From contig CAXBBS010000005.1 of NCBI GenBank assembly GCA_963974485.1, forward strand, positions 113,813-177,812: 64,000 bases of DNA, given 5' to 3'. The position numbers and the translations under genes are program-made. Shown here piece by piece: positions 32,689 through 42,176 of the stretch. Under the pieces are notes generated by a model. It had not been told where the DNA came from, made no database searches, and was given only the letters and a program-made list of their open reading frames with translations. Positions within the stretch are counted from its first letter, which is position 1. Each line of letters opens with the position of its first letter. Origin of the DNA: JAALKW01 sp963974485 (GTDB lineage Bacteria > Pseudomonadota > Gammaproteobacteria > Legionellales > Legionellaceae).

Positions 32689-35600
32689 ATGGCGAACTTG
32701 GCTGAATCGTTTTTTGAAGGGGTTGATACGTTTTTTGCCTGGCTAAGTGCGTCGTTAAAACAAACCACCGAGTCTTATTGTGAGTTAGAAACAGCTGATT
32801 CACCTACGGTCCTTGTGAACCATGATGGTTCTTTATTATCGGTTATACGTGTTGACGGTATTACGACTTTACTTGGGAACGAAGAGTTTCAGCGCTTGAT
32901 TGAAGGTGTGACGAATGCGTTTAGTTCTCCCATGAGCCGACCCGGCCATGCAATCCAAGTTTATTTTGAGCACGACCAAGAGCAAGTTAAGCACCTAATT
33001 CATGATATTTATGCACCTGCATTAGCAACGAGTAAGCGAGTAGGGCTGAATTTAGATGATTTATTTAACGAGCGTGAAGATTTTTTAAGTGATTATTGTG
33101 CGGCAGAAAAAGTCTATTTTGTGCTGTACACGCGCCCTTTTAGTTTATCTTCTGAGCAATTAAAGCTTGCGAATGCCGCAAAAATGAAGATGCTCAAAGA
33201 AAAAAAAGCGCCGCCCTTTAAATCAGCTCAAACGGTGTATGCCGCCATCCCTGAATTACGTGATACACACGATGCGTTTGTTCGTTCGATTTTAAATGAT
33301 TTTGAAGCACTGAACATTGTTTCACGTGTGTTGGAAGTACATGAAGCTTTGTATGCTGTGCGCATGACGGCCGATCCCGATTATACGGCGGCTGATTGGC
33401 GTCCGAGCTTGCCCGGCGATAAGCTCGCGGTGCGTGAAACAAATGCTTTTGAAGGTGATGCGTCAGATTTACTTTGGCCCTCCCTTGCTAAGCAAGTGAT
33501 TCCACGCGATGCTGAAGTTATAGACAGGCGTACGGTGCTTGTGGGTAATCGTTTGTACACCAGTTCGTACATTGATTTGTTTCCTAAAGATGTTCGTTCG
33601 TTTGTCTCGTTGTTTTCACGTATATTGCCAACCCATATTCCTTGGAGAATTTCTTTTTTAGGCGAAAGTGAAGGGCTGAGTACGATTCGCTTAAAAGGTC
33701 TATTGGCCTCAATTTTAACGTTTTCTTCGGGAGAGAATCGACTTATCAGTGACTCGGTAAACTTACTGAAATATTTACAGCTCAATACCGACGAATCAAT
33801 CATTCGTTTGCGTGTTATCGCAACTACATGGGCTCCCGAGGGGCAGCTTACTCTGTTGCGCCGCCGCGGTTCTGAGCTAGCCAAAGCGATTCAAGGTTGG
33901 GGTTTAACCGAAACCTCAGAGATATGTGGCGATCCTTTTGCAGGCTTTGCTTCGAGTATGTTGGCGCTTACCACCATGAACCCAGCCGTTGCTTCGATTG
34001 CACCGCTTTCGGATGTGGTGACCATGTTGCCCATTACACGCCCTGCATCGCCTTGGGATACCGGTGCTTTATTATTTCGGTCGCCTGATGGCAAACCGTG
34101 GCCCTTTCAGCCTGGTTCGAATCAGCAAACCACATGGATTGATTTGGTGTATGCGCGTCCTGGCTCGGGTAAGTCCGTGTTATCAAACGCACTCAATTTA
34201 GCGTTGTGTATGTCGGGTGGTCTCACCCGCCTACCTCGTATTGCGATCATCGATATTGGCCCCTCCAGTAGCGGGCTTATTTCTTTATTACGTGAAGCGC
34301 TGCCTGAAAAAGATCGTCATCTTGTGGCTTATCATCGTTTACAGATGTTACCTGAATATTCGATTAATCCTTTTGATACGCAATTAGGCTCACGTTATTT
34401 AACGCCTTCAGAACGTTCGTTCATCGTTAATTTTTTGACGCTTTTAACCACGCCGTTAGGTGCAGATAGGCCTTATGATGGTATGCCTGATTTGGCGGGT
34501 ATGGTTGTGGATGAATTATACAAAGGGCTGGCGGATGAATATAATCCAACTGCGTACTCACCAGGTTTAGAAGAACTGGTTGATGGGCTTTTAGAAGAAA
34601 TTGGCTTTGTCCGTGATTCAAAATCCACGTGGTGGGAAGTGACCGATGCGTTGTTTTCTGCGGGCTTTATCCATGAAGCGATGTTGGCCCAACGCTATGC
34701 CATGCCGTTGCTTGCTGATGCGGCGTCGATTTGTCGTACACCGGCCATTGAAGATTTGTATGAAAAAATTAAAGCACCTACCGGTGAGTCGTTGATCAGT
34801 GCTTTTTCTCGCATGGTCTCCAGCGCCGTACGCGAATACCCTATTCTTTCACGCGTCACAGCGTTTGATATTGGTGATGCACGTGTGGTCTCACTCGATT
34901 TAGATGAAGTGGCCAAGAGCGGTGGGGAGGCAGCCGATCGTCGAACTGCCGTGATGTATATGCTCGCACGTTATGTATTAGCACGTCATTATTACCTCAC
35001 CGAAGAAAGTGTGGCCCAAGTGCTTGAGCAGTATCATGCTTATCATTTGGAACGGATCCGTGAAATTCGAGAAGATCCCAAGCGGATTGTTTACGATGAG
35101 TTTCATCGAACTTCACGTTCTTCTGCTGTACGCGATCAGGTGATCATCGACATGAGGGAAGGACGGAAATGGAACGTACAAATTTCATTGTTATCACAAT
35201 CGTTGGATGATTTTGATCCCGTGATGATTGAGTTTGCAACGTCTGTTTTTATTATGGATGCAGGACCTGCTCAAACCATTGCAAAAACGGTGAAAATTTT
35301 TGGATTAACCGAAACGGCTAAAGTCGCCTTACGTACGCGTGTGCACGGCCCGCGTCAAGGTGGGGCAACCTTCCTTGCACAATTTGCAACAAAGCAAGGA
35401 ATCATGGTCCAATTATTGACGTTAACACTCGGGCCTATTGAGCTCTGGGCGTTTAGCACCACGGCAGAGGATGCCATTCTCCGAAACCGCTTGTATAAGC
35501 ATTTAGGGCCTGCTGAGGCACGTCGTTTCCTCGCGTTGTTGTTCCCCAATGGCTCAATAACAAAAGAGCTGACTGGGCGTTTAGCGAAGATTAAAGAAAA

Positions 35601-35718
35601 CGTAGGTTTTATTGAAGAAGAAAATAAAACGAGCGCGATGGAGCAACTCATGGAGGATATTCTGTGGACACACTCACGCAATCCAAACAGCAAGCATTTA
35701 GAAACGCGTGAGGGTTAA
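32689..35718 (+). CDS. icmB: Dot/Icm ATPase DotO/IcmB (VirB4-like)
   Basis: 1009 residues, the same as Legionella DotO. The Walker A motif is YARPGSGKSVL near residue 490. Walker B-like sequence is RIVYDEFHR near 803-810, in a region with VQISLLSQSLDDFD. DotO assembles on the cytosolic face with DotB and powers secretion. It is the last Dot/Icm gene here. Its stop codon overlaps that of the convergent gene by 4 bases. In Legionella tphA, icmF and icmH follow; none is present in this window. Confidence 0.97.
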   Translation: MANLAESFFEGVDTFFAWLSASLKQTTESYCELETADSPTVLVNHDGSLLSVIRVDGITTLLGNEEFQRLIEGVTNAFSSPMSRPGHAIQVYFEHDQEQVKHLIHDIYAPALATSKRVGLNLDDLFNEREDFLSDYCAAEKVYFVLYTRPFSLSSEQLKLANAAKMKMLKEKKAPPFKSAQTVYAAIPELRDTHDAFVRSILNDFEALNIVSRVLEVHEALYAVRMTADPDYTAADWRPSLPGDKLAVRETNAFEGDASDLLWPSLAKQVIPRDAEVIDRRTVLVGNRLYTSSYIDLFPKDVRSFVSLFSRILPTHIPWRISFLGESEGLSTIRLKGLLASILTFSSGENRLISDSVNLLKYLQLNTDESIIRLRVIATTWAPEGQLTLLRRRGSELAKAIQGWGLTETSEICGDPFAGFASSMLALTTMNPAVASIAPLSDVVTMLPITRPASPWDTGALLFRSPDGKPWPFQPGSNQQTTWIDLVYARPGSGKSVLSNALNLALCMSGGLTRLPRIAIIDIGPSSSGLISLLREALPEKDRHLVAYHRLQMLPEYSINPFDTQLGSRYLTPSERSFIVNFLTLLTTPLGADRPYDGMPDLAGMVVDELYKGLADEYNPTAYSPGLEELVDGLLEEIGFVRDSKSTWWEVTDALFSAGFIHEAMLAQRYAMPLLADAASICRTPAIEDLYEKIKAPTGESLISAFSRMVSSAVREYPILSRVTAFDIGDARVVSLDLDEVAKSGGEAADRRTAVMYMLARYVLARHYYLTEESVAQVLEQYHAYHLERIREIREDPKRIVYDEFHRTSRSSAVRDQVIIDMREGRKWNVQISLLSQSLDDFDPVMIEFATSVFIMDAGPAQTIAKTVKIFGLTETAKVALRTRVHGPRQGGATFLAQFATKQGIMVQLLTLTLGPIELWAFSTTAEDAILRNRLYKHLGPAEARRFLALLFPNGSITKELTGRLAKIKENVGFIEEENKTSAMEQLMEDILWTHSRNPNSKHLETREG

Positions 35719-37535
35719 GGATTCACAATTGTGGTTGATGAGGGTGTGGGTGGGTTTGAATTGTTGTTGAAAGCGGCGTCTAATTCATCGCGTCCTGATT
35801 GCAAGGCATTTTTTAACGATGCTTGTTGTGTTTTAATTTCTTCTCCGTGTTTCGCTTTGACGGCGGCGCGACCTTGACTTGCGATACCTTGAAGTTTTTC
35901 AGCACGCTGTTTTTTTGCCATATATTTACTGGGATCTGGTTTAGATTGTTGATCGCTATCTTGGTATAACTTATCTGCGGTCATTTCTTGACCATTCATA
36001 AAAATAGTAATTTTGTCTTTATCGAAACCTACTTCCAGTGTTGCTTCGTAAGCTTCTTGTGCAAGCCTTAGTGCCATTTTAGGATTATCGCATTTTATCG
36101 TTACTGTGATTTTTTCTGCACCGGTGGCTTTAATAAGCTCCACCATACTCAGTAAATCACCTTTGGTGTTGTGTTGGGAGCTTGTGTAATAGCCGGGGTC
36201 AAACATAGGACGAGGAAAGTGCATGCTAAAGCCCAGGCCCTGCTCGCTTGCCGTCACCGTAATTTTTTTACCTGAGAGTGCGGTCAGGCCCGGATTATAC
36301 CCGAACAGTTCCCAAGCACTACCGCCGTTCATCATGGCCGCAGCTTGTTGTATCTGTTGAGGGGATGTATGTTGATTGAGTTTTTTTATGGTTTCTTCAT
36401 GGTCTTTTTTCTCTTGTGTATACTGATCTATTTTATCTTGGTCGTTATCTTCCGTTGCTTTTTTTAATCGCGTCTCAGTTTGGTCTAGGTTTTTTTTTGC
36501 TTCTTTGAGTGCTTCTTGATCTTGGCCTGGTAGGTCGAGCAGACGCATGGCCGCACGTAGGTTATCGACACCCGCTTGGTCATCGCCGGTGACAAGCACG
36601 CTTGGGGGGTTAGCTTTTTTTTGTTTAAACAACCTAGCCGGGTTAGGGAGTCTGCCAATCGTACGTGTAAAGAGCTGCTGCTTGCGCTTATTGGCCTGGA
36701 GTGTCGCGAAGACAGGAATACGGTCGCGTTCGAGTTGTGCAGCACGTTGCATGTCGGTGATGGTACCTGTGAGTTTTTTTTCGAGTTTATCAAGTTCTGG
36801 GGTGCTGGGTGGTGGGGTGCTGAGATTATTAAGTATATTTTGAGCGGCTTGCCCAGAGAGTATATTAGGTGTTGTTCCTGGGGCAGGATTACTTGTGGCC
36901 GTGGTACCTACGCCAGTACCAGCTCCTGCGCCACCTGCGTTTGTAGTGCCGGGTGTTGTTGTGTTGGCTGGATTGGTTGAGTTTGTGGTGTTAGGTGTTG
37001 TCAGGCCGCTGGTAAACGCCTCTGTTTGCTGATTTAAAAGTTTAAGCTTATCGAGAATTCTTCTCTTTTCTTCGGTTGCTTCATTGGCTAATGCCTCAGC
37101 ATGCGTATTGGAGGGAAGGTTCGTAATTTTACCGGTAAAATTCTCGAGTTGTGTTCTGAGCGCTGCTTTTAAAGTTTCTAATTGAGCATAGGTGTTGTTT
37201 TGTGCTTGTGATAGTTGTGTTGGGTCACCTATTTTTGTATTCAGGACTGCATCTTGATCTTTGAGGTATTGATTTACATGTTCTTGAAACGTACCGGGTT
37301 TAGGTATACCCAAGGTGCTGTTATAGGAGTTAATCATCACCTCTTTATGCGCCGGGGACATTTGTTCAAGACGTGATTCGTTATACCGGTAGTCTCCCGT
37401 AAGCCGGAAAGCATTCAGGGAGTTAAACGGATTAATAGAATTGGTGTATGACGCAATCCCACCCAGCACGGCTCCAGGAAAACTGAGGGTTGTTTGCAAT
37501 TTTTCCATATCTACCGCATTATGTAACCAGCTCAT
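35715..37535 (-). CDS. Unknown protein next to icmB, candidate Dot/Icm effector
   Basis: 606 residues with no signal peptide. An N-terminal region (1-180) is largely helical. A low-complexity Thr/Asn/Pro/Gly/Ala linker spans about 183-245. A long charged coiled coil follows (about 250-390). A compact domain at about 410-510 has ITVTASEQGLGFSMHF and ITVTIKCDNPKMALRLAQEA. A charged helical tail ends in a Pro/Ser/Thr stretch. The compact domain reminds me of a recurrent domain in Legionella/Coxiella effectors, but I cannot name it. Convergent placement against icmB and the modular coiled-coil layout support an effector role by inference. Confidence 0.7.
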   Translation of the reverse strand: MSWLHNAVDMEKLQTTLSFPGAVLGGIASYTNSINPFNSLNAFRLTGDYRYNESRLEQMSPAHKEVMINSYNSTLGIPKPGTFQEHVNQYLKDQDAVLNTKIGDPTQLSQAQNNTYAQLETLKAALRTQLENFTGKITNLPSNTHAEALANEATEEKRRILDKLKLLNQQTEAFTSGLTTPNTTNSTNPANTTTPGTTNAGGAGAGTGVGTTATSNPAPGTTPNILSGQAAQNILNNLSTPPPSTPELDKLEKKLTGTITDMQRAAQLERDRIPVFATLQANKRKQQLFTRTIGRLPNPARLFKQKKANPPSVLVTGDDQAGVDNLRAAMRLLDLPGQDQEALKEAKKNLDQTETRLKKATEDNDQDKIDQYTQEKKDHEETIKKLNQHTSPQQIQQAAAMMNGGSAWELFGYNPGLTALSGKKITVTASEQGLGFSMHFPRPMFDPGYYTSSQHNTKGDLLSMVELIKATGAEKITVTIKCDNPKMALRLAQEAYEATLEVGFDKDKITIFMNGQEMTADKLYQDSDQQSKPDPSKYMAKKQRAEKLQGIASQGRAAVKAKHGEEIKTQQASLKNALQSGRDELDAAFNNNSNPPTPSSTTIVNP

Positions 37536-37578
37536 AATTAAATCTCTGTAATTATATATTACTTATTGTAGCATAAAA

Positions 37579-38370
37579 TTACCAAGCTATGATGGCGGCA
37601 TGGCCAAATAGCTGTTGGGCTTTGGCTTTGACGGCGTCGGAATGAAGCGCTTCGACCAAATGTTCAAGCTGAGCACGTTTCTTCGTGTTGCTTTGAATCA
37701 CGATAAGGTTTGCGTACGGGGAGTCTTTTGATTCGCTAATGAGCGCATCGCGTGAGGGCTTAAGTCCGGCAGGAATCGCAAAGGTTGTGTTAATCACTGC
37801 GGCATCCACATCAGGAAGAATACGGGGGAGTTGGGCCGCATCCAAGCTTTTAATGCGAATGTTTTTAGGATTAGAAATAATATCTTGAACGCTAGGCGTT
37901 GGGCTTTCGTTGAGTGTAATCAACTTGGCCTCGGCTAATAGACGCAAGGCACGGGCCTCATTACTAGGATCGTTGGGAATGGCAATGCGCGCTTTATTCG
38001 GTATGGCTTGGAGTGATTTAAATTTTTTGGAATATAAGCCCGCTGGAAATAAAAAAGTACGTCCAATGGGTTCCAGCAAATAATGATGTGCTTTAACCGA
38101 TGCCTCGAGGTAAGGTAGATGTTGGTAAACATTGGCATCGATGCTGCCGTCCTCAAGTGCCGCGTTGGGGAGGTTGTAATCACTGAATTCCACCACACGA
38201 ATATTTAAATCATATTGCTCGCGAGCCACGGTTTTTGCTGCGCGAACCAGATCACTTTCAGGACCTGCAATGGTGCCAATGGTTAATGTATTCGGTGAAG
38301 TCTGTTGCTGGCATGCGATAAGAAAGCAGGATGCAAGTAGGGGTAAAATTAACGATCGCATGAAACGCAT
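37579..38370 (-). CDS. metQ: Methionine ABC transporter substrate-binding lipoprotein
   Basis: 263 residues of the NlpA/MetQ family. The lipoprotein signal ends at LIAC. Family motifs are TIGTIAGPESDLVRAAKTVA, VVEFSDYNLPNAALEDGSIDANVYQHLPYLEA and GLYSKKFKSLQAIPNKARIAIPNDPSNEARALRLL. It captures methionine in the periplasm for MetI-MetN. It directly abuts the metI stop, the last gene of a metN-metI-metQ operon on the minus strand. Confidence 0.94.
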   Translation of the reverse strand: MRFMRSLILPLLASCFLIACQQQTSPNTLTIGTIAGPESDLVRAAKTVAREQYDLNIRVVEFSDYNLPNAALEDGSIDANVYQHLPYLEASVKAHHYLLEPIGRTFLFPAGLYSKKFKSLQAIPNKARIAIPNDPSNEARALRLLAEAKLITLNESPTPSVQDIISNPKNIRIKSLDAAQLPRILPDVDAAVINTTFAIPAGLKPSRDALISESKDSPYANLIVIQSNTKKRAQLEHLVEALHSDAVKAKAQQLFGHAAIIAW

Positions 38371-39024
38371 TTAAATAATTCCTCGTGAAAGATGATGAGA
38401 TAATTTGTCGCCCAGCATTTGGATAAACTGAACGATGAGAACTAAAATGAAGACGGTGGATATCATAACGGTTAAATCAAAACGCTGGTAGCCATAACGA
38501 ATGGCTAAATCACCCAGTCCACCACCGCCGACCGTACCGGCCATCGCTGAGTAGTTGACTAAGGTTGTTGCGGTTACGGTGAGCGCTTGAATCAGTGCGG
38601 GACGTGCTTCGGGTAATAAAACATGCCGGATGATTTGTCCGGTGGTGGCTCCCATGGCGTCTGCTGCATCAAAAAGCCCGCTTGGCAGGGTTTGGTAGGC
38701 ATTATCGACGAGCCGTGCAAAAAATGGTGCGGCACCGAGCGTTAGTGGCACCATGGCGGCATGCAATCCAATAGACGTGCCTATTAATAAACGCGTGAAC
38801 GGTATGAGGGCGACCAGCAGGATAATAAACGGAACCGAACGGCTAAAATTAATCACCCCACTCACGGTACGATGAATCAGACGATGCGGTCTAATATCAC
38901 GACTCACAAACAGCAGTGTACCCAAAGGCAAACCGAGCAATGCTGCAAAACAGGTGCTGATAAGCACCATATATAACGTCTCACCCGTGGCGAGCAGTAT
39001 GTCATACAGCATGGTCGGTGACAT
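38371..39024 (-). CDS. metI: Methionine ABC transporter permease
   Basis: 217 residues with five to six membrane helices and the BPD-transport signature in ADAMGATTGQIIRHVLLPEARPALIQ, which couples to MetN. Family sequences are INFSRSVPFIILLVALIPFTRLLIGTSIG and VNYSAMAGTVGGGGLGDLAIRYGYQRF. It overlaps the 3' end of metN; a start at Met5 (39012) would shorten the overlap from 23 to 11 bases. Confidence 0.95.
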   Translation of the reverse strand: MSPTMLYDILLATGETLYMVLISTCFAALLGLPLGTLLFVSRDIRPHRLIHRTVSGVINFSRSVPFIILLVALIPFTRLLIGTSIGLHAAMVPLTLGAAPFFARLVDNAYQTLPSGLFDAADAMGATTGQIIRHVLLPEARPALIQALTVTATTLVNYSAMAGTVGGGGLGDLAIRYGYQRFDLTVMISTVFILVLIVQFIQMLGDKLSHHLSRGII

Positions 39025-40027
39025 ATCCGAGGATCTCCGTAGTTATATTGAACGCTTCGCAGCGTTCAAAAAAGGTATCTAAGTTATTTTTATGCGTATG
39101 AATCTCTACCACTAAGACACCACAGGTGATGTGATTTAAGCGCTCAACATTGGCCAGTAAAATATTAATATCGAGATGAAGCTCACGGCTAATTTGGCTT
39201 ATCAGCGGTCCAGTGACGGCGTCGCCTTTGAAAAATAAACGCAGTAGAGGGCGGTCATTTTTTTCGTGCGTGATATTTTCTAAAAGACAGGCGGGTAATT
39301 CAGGGCTCAAATGCGCACATAATAATTGTTTTGCAGGGCTTGTGGGCTGTACAAACAGCTCGTCGAGGGCAATCACATCCACAAGCTTGCCGTGCTCCAT
39401 CAACGCCACGCGGTGTGCGAGTTGTTTAATCACATCCATTTCGTGTGTGATCAGTACAATCGTGATGTTATACAGCGCATTAATTTTTTTGAGTAAGTTT
39501 AAAATAGACGTGGTGGTTTCGGGGTCGAGTGCGGATGTTGCTTCGTCACATAACAAAACTTGAGGCGAGCTGCTGAGTGCGCGAGCAATGGCAACACGCT
39601 GTTTTTGACCACCGCTCAAATCATGTGGTTTAGCATGCATTTTATCGCGGAGCTCAACCAAGTCGAGCAGCTCAAGCACACGTATTTTAATATCTGGTTC
39701 AGGTATATGTTGAATACGAAGCGGTAAAGCAATGTTGTCATAGACTGATTTTGCGTGCAGCAAATTAAAATGCTGAAAAATCATACCAATATGATGGCGT
39801 GCATGACGCAAAGCTTCAGGGGTGAGTTCTGTGAGGGATTGATGGTTGACTAAAACCGTTCCACTGTCGGGGTGCTCAAGTAAATTAAGGCAACGCAGCA
39901 GGGTGGATTTCCCCGCGCCACTTTTACCGATGATGCCAAAAATCTCGCCTTCTTGAATGCTTAAATTAATATTTTTTAAGACATGATGCGAGCCATAGTG
40001 TTTGTTAAGATCTGTGAGTTTAATCAT
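39002..40027 (-). CDS. metN: Methionine ABC transporter ATP-binding protein
   Basis: 341 residues. Walker A GKSGAGKSTLL, signature LSGGQKQRVAI and Walker B LLCDEATSALDPET are all present. Beyond about residue 265 lies the C-terminal NIL/ACT-like regulatory domain (RLFFKGDAVTGPLISQISRELHLDINIL), which in MetN senses internal methionine. The upstream region (40028-40128) has a TATACT -10 on the minus strand (40061-40066). I see no MetJ boxes or SAM riboswitch there. Confidence 0.95.
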   Translation of the reverse strand: MIKLTDLNKHYGSHHVLKNINLSIQEGEIFGIIGKSGAGKSTLLRCLNLLEHPDSGTVLVNHQSLTELTPEALRHARHHIGMIFQHFNLLHAKSVYDNIALPLRIQHIPEPDIKIRVLELLDLVELRDKMHAKPHDLSGGQKQRVAIARALSSSPQVLLCDEATSALDPETTTSILNLLKKINALYNITIVLITHEMDVIKQLAHRVALMEHGKLVDVIALDELFVQPTSPAKQLLCAHLSPELPACLLENITHEKNDRPLLRLFFKGDAVTGPLISQISRELHLDINILLANVERLNHITCGVLVVEIHTHKNNLDTFFERCEAFNITTEILGYVTDHAV

Positions 40028-40128
40028 GTGTATAACTTATCACCTAAAAAGAGCTTGTCCAGTATAACCAAGTTCAGGTACTTTCGGTAGCGTCAGCATC
40101 TTACGATTGAAAAATACTGCATCCGTGA

Positions 40129-42093
40129 TTAGCTGCATATCAGCTCTTGTCGATTTTTAAAATATTCAAGCGCTTCGGGGTTGGCAAGCGATCCAATATT
40201 CTCGACGGTCTCACCATGGACGCATTGTCGTACGGCGATTTCAACAATTTTTCCGCTGATGGTGCGGGGAATATCAGGTACCGCTAAAATTTTTGCAGGA
40301 ACATGGCGCGGCGAGGCTTCGCTACGAATGGTTTGTTTAATCTTAAGCTTAAGGGCTTCATCTAATATGCTGTGTTCTCGAAGTTTCACAAATAAAATAA
40401 TACGAACGTCATCCAGCCATGTTTGTCCGATGACGATGCTTTCAAGAACTTCAGGGATATTATTCAACGGCCTGTAAATTTCAGCGGTACCTATGCGAAC
40501 GCCACCGGGATTTAATACGGCATCCGAACGTCCATAAATCACAAGCCCACCGTGCTGGGTTATTTGTGCGATGTCGCCGTGTGCCCAAACATCGGGAAAG
40601 CGTTCAAAATAAGCATGCCTGTATTTGTTGCGATCGGGATCGTTCCAAAAGCCAAGTGGCATCGACGGAAAGGCTTGTATGCAAACCAATTCACCGGGTG
40701 TGTTTTGAGTCGCTAAGCCATGTTCGTTAAAAATTTGAACATCCATGCCCAGGCCTAGGCATTGGAGTTCGCCTTTATAGACGGGACTGATGGGATTACC
40801 TAAAGCAAAACACGAGATAATATCCGTGCCACCTGAAATTGAACTGAGTTGAGCATCGTGTTTGATATGCTCTCGAACAAAATCATATTGCTGCGGCAGA
40901 AGCGGTGATCCGGTGGATAAGATACTTCGAAGTGCTGTAAATTTAAATGCTGAATTTGGGTAAATTTCTTGTTTTTCTATGGCGGCTAAAAAACGTGCTC
41001 CGGTACCAAATACTGTGACGGCTTCGTTATTTATAATTTCAAACATGCGATCCGGTGTTGAATACGTTGGGGAGCCGTCGTAGAGCACTAACGTGCACCC
41101 CAACGCGAGCCCTGAAACCATCCAGTTCCACATCATCCATCCGCAGGTCGTATGAAAAAATAACGTGTCATTGTTATCTAAATCCGTATGTAAGCCGAGT
41201 TCTTTGAGGTGCTGCAATAACGTGCCGCCGGTGCTGTGCGTGATACATTTGGGCTTACCGGTGGTACCTGATGAAAATAAAATAACCCAAGGATGGTTGA
41301 AAGCAAAAGCTTGATTGGGCAGGGCGGCACCTGGGCACAGCAACGCATCCCAGCTTAAGCTGTTGGGCCAGGTATTTTGCTTGTGTGTTGGGTCTACTGG
41401 GCACACAATAAGCTGCTGAATGGATGGGACAGCAGCACAAATCGCTTCGGCTTTGTTTTGAAGATCATAGGTTTTACCATGATATTGATAACCGTCAGCG
41501 ATAAACAATAATTTAGGTGTAATTTGGCTTAGGCGATCAACGGCGGCCGCCACCCCAAAATCAGGTGAGCAGGACGACCATATGGCGCCTATGGATGCCG
41601 TTGCGAGCATGGCAATCACGGCAAATTTGTTGTTGGGCAGCATGGCGGCAATGCGATCGCCGGCTTGAACGCCTTGTGCTTTAAGACCCTCAGCACATGC
41701 GGCAACCTGGTATGTTAATTCTTGATAGCTTAAAGCTTCCCGATGGCCTTGTTCGTTGATGCAAATTAATGCTGTATGCGTATGATGAGCATGATCATCG
41801 TTGAGACCGAGCAAGTTTTGCGTAATATTAAGCGTAGCCCCTTCAAACCACGTGGCATCCATCATGTGCTTGCCTTGTTGGAGAATATGTTTAGGGGGTA
41901 TTTGAAAACTTATTTCAAAAAAAAGAGCGATTTCTTCCCAAAAAAGTGCGGTATGTTGAATCGACCAGGTATGCAGGGCTGCATAATCAGGTAGTGTGCA
42001 CGTGTGTTTTTTTTCTATCCGGCGCAAAAAGCGCATCATCTGAGTTTTTTCGGTCTTTTCCGAATTTTTTTGCATCCAAACAGGGTGATTCAT
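40129..42093 (-). CDS. Acetoacetate-CoA ligase (acetoacetyl-CoA synthetase)
   Basis: 654 residues of the adenylate-forming superfamily. The AMP-binding motif is VILFSSGTTGKPKCITHSTGG. The acetoacetyl-CoA synthetase subgroup is indicated by WFEGATLNITQNLL, AAVDRLSQITPKLLFIADGYQYHGK and GVRIGTAEIYRPLN. The C-terminal PRTISGKIVEIAVRQ holds the usual catalytic lysine. It would let the cell use acetoacetate, a ketone body of host origin. It is divergent from recA. Acetyl-CoA or propionyl-CoA synthetase is less likely by subgroup motifs. Confidence 0.9.
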   Translation of the reverse strand: MNHPVWMQKNSEKTEKTQMMRFLRRIEKKHTCTLPDYAALHTWSIQHTALFWEEIALFFEISFQIPPKHILQQGKHMMDATWFEGATLNITQNLLGLNDDHAHHTHTALICINEQGHREALSYQELTYQVAACAEGLKAQGVQAGDRIAAMLPNNKFAVIAMLATASIGAIWSSCSPDFGVAAAVDRLSQITPKLLFIADGYQYHGKTYDLQNKAEAICAAVPSIQQLIVCPVDPTHKQNTWPNSLSWDALLCPGAALPNQAFAFNHPWVILFSSGTTGKPKCITHSTGGTLLQHLKELGLHTDLDNNDTLFFHTTCGWMMWNWMVSGLALGCTLVLYDGSPTYSTPDRMFEIINNEAVTVFGTGARFLAAIEKQEIYPNSAFKFTALRSILSTGSPLLPQQYDFVREHIKHDAQLSSISGGTDIISCFALGNPISPVYKGELQCLGLGMDVQIFNEHGLATQNTPGELVCIQAFPSMPLGFWNDPDRNKYRHAYFERFPDVWAHGDIAQITQHGGLVIYGRSDAVLNPGGVRIGTAEIYRPLNNIPEVLESIVIGQTWLDDVRIILFVKLREHSILDEALKLKIKQTIRSEASPRHVPAKILAVPDIPRTISGKIVEIAVRQCVHGETVENIGSLANPEALEYFKNRQELICS

Positions 42094-42176
42094 GGTGTCC
42101 TACCTTTGCGGCTACGGGGGAGGTATGTGATAATCAAGACCCTACCTCTTTTAAGCTATTTTATACAGGTGAACGA

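Noticed and set aside
40028..40128. MetJ operator or SAM riboswitch before metN
   Set aside because: No AGACGTCT-like tandem boxes and no riboswitch-like conserved stems were seen in 100 bases.
41946..42176. RecA extended by 77 residues upstream
   Set aside because: The extension overlaps the divergent synthetase gene's start region and is not part of the RecA family; the ATG at 42177 gives the standard N-terminus.
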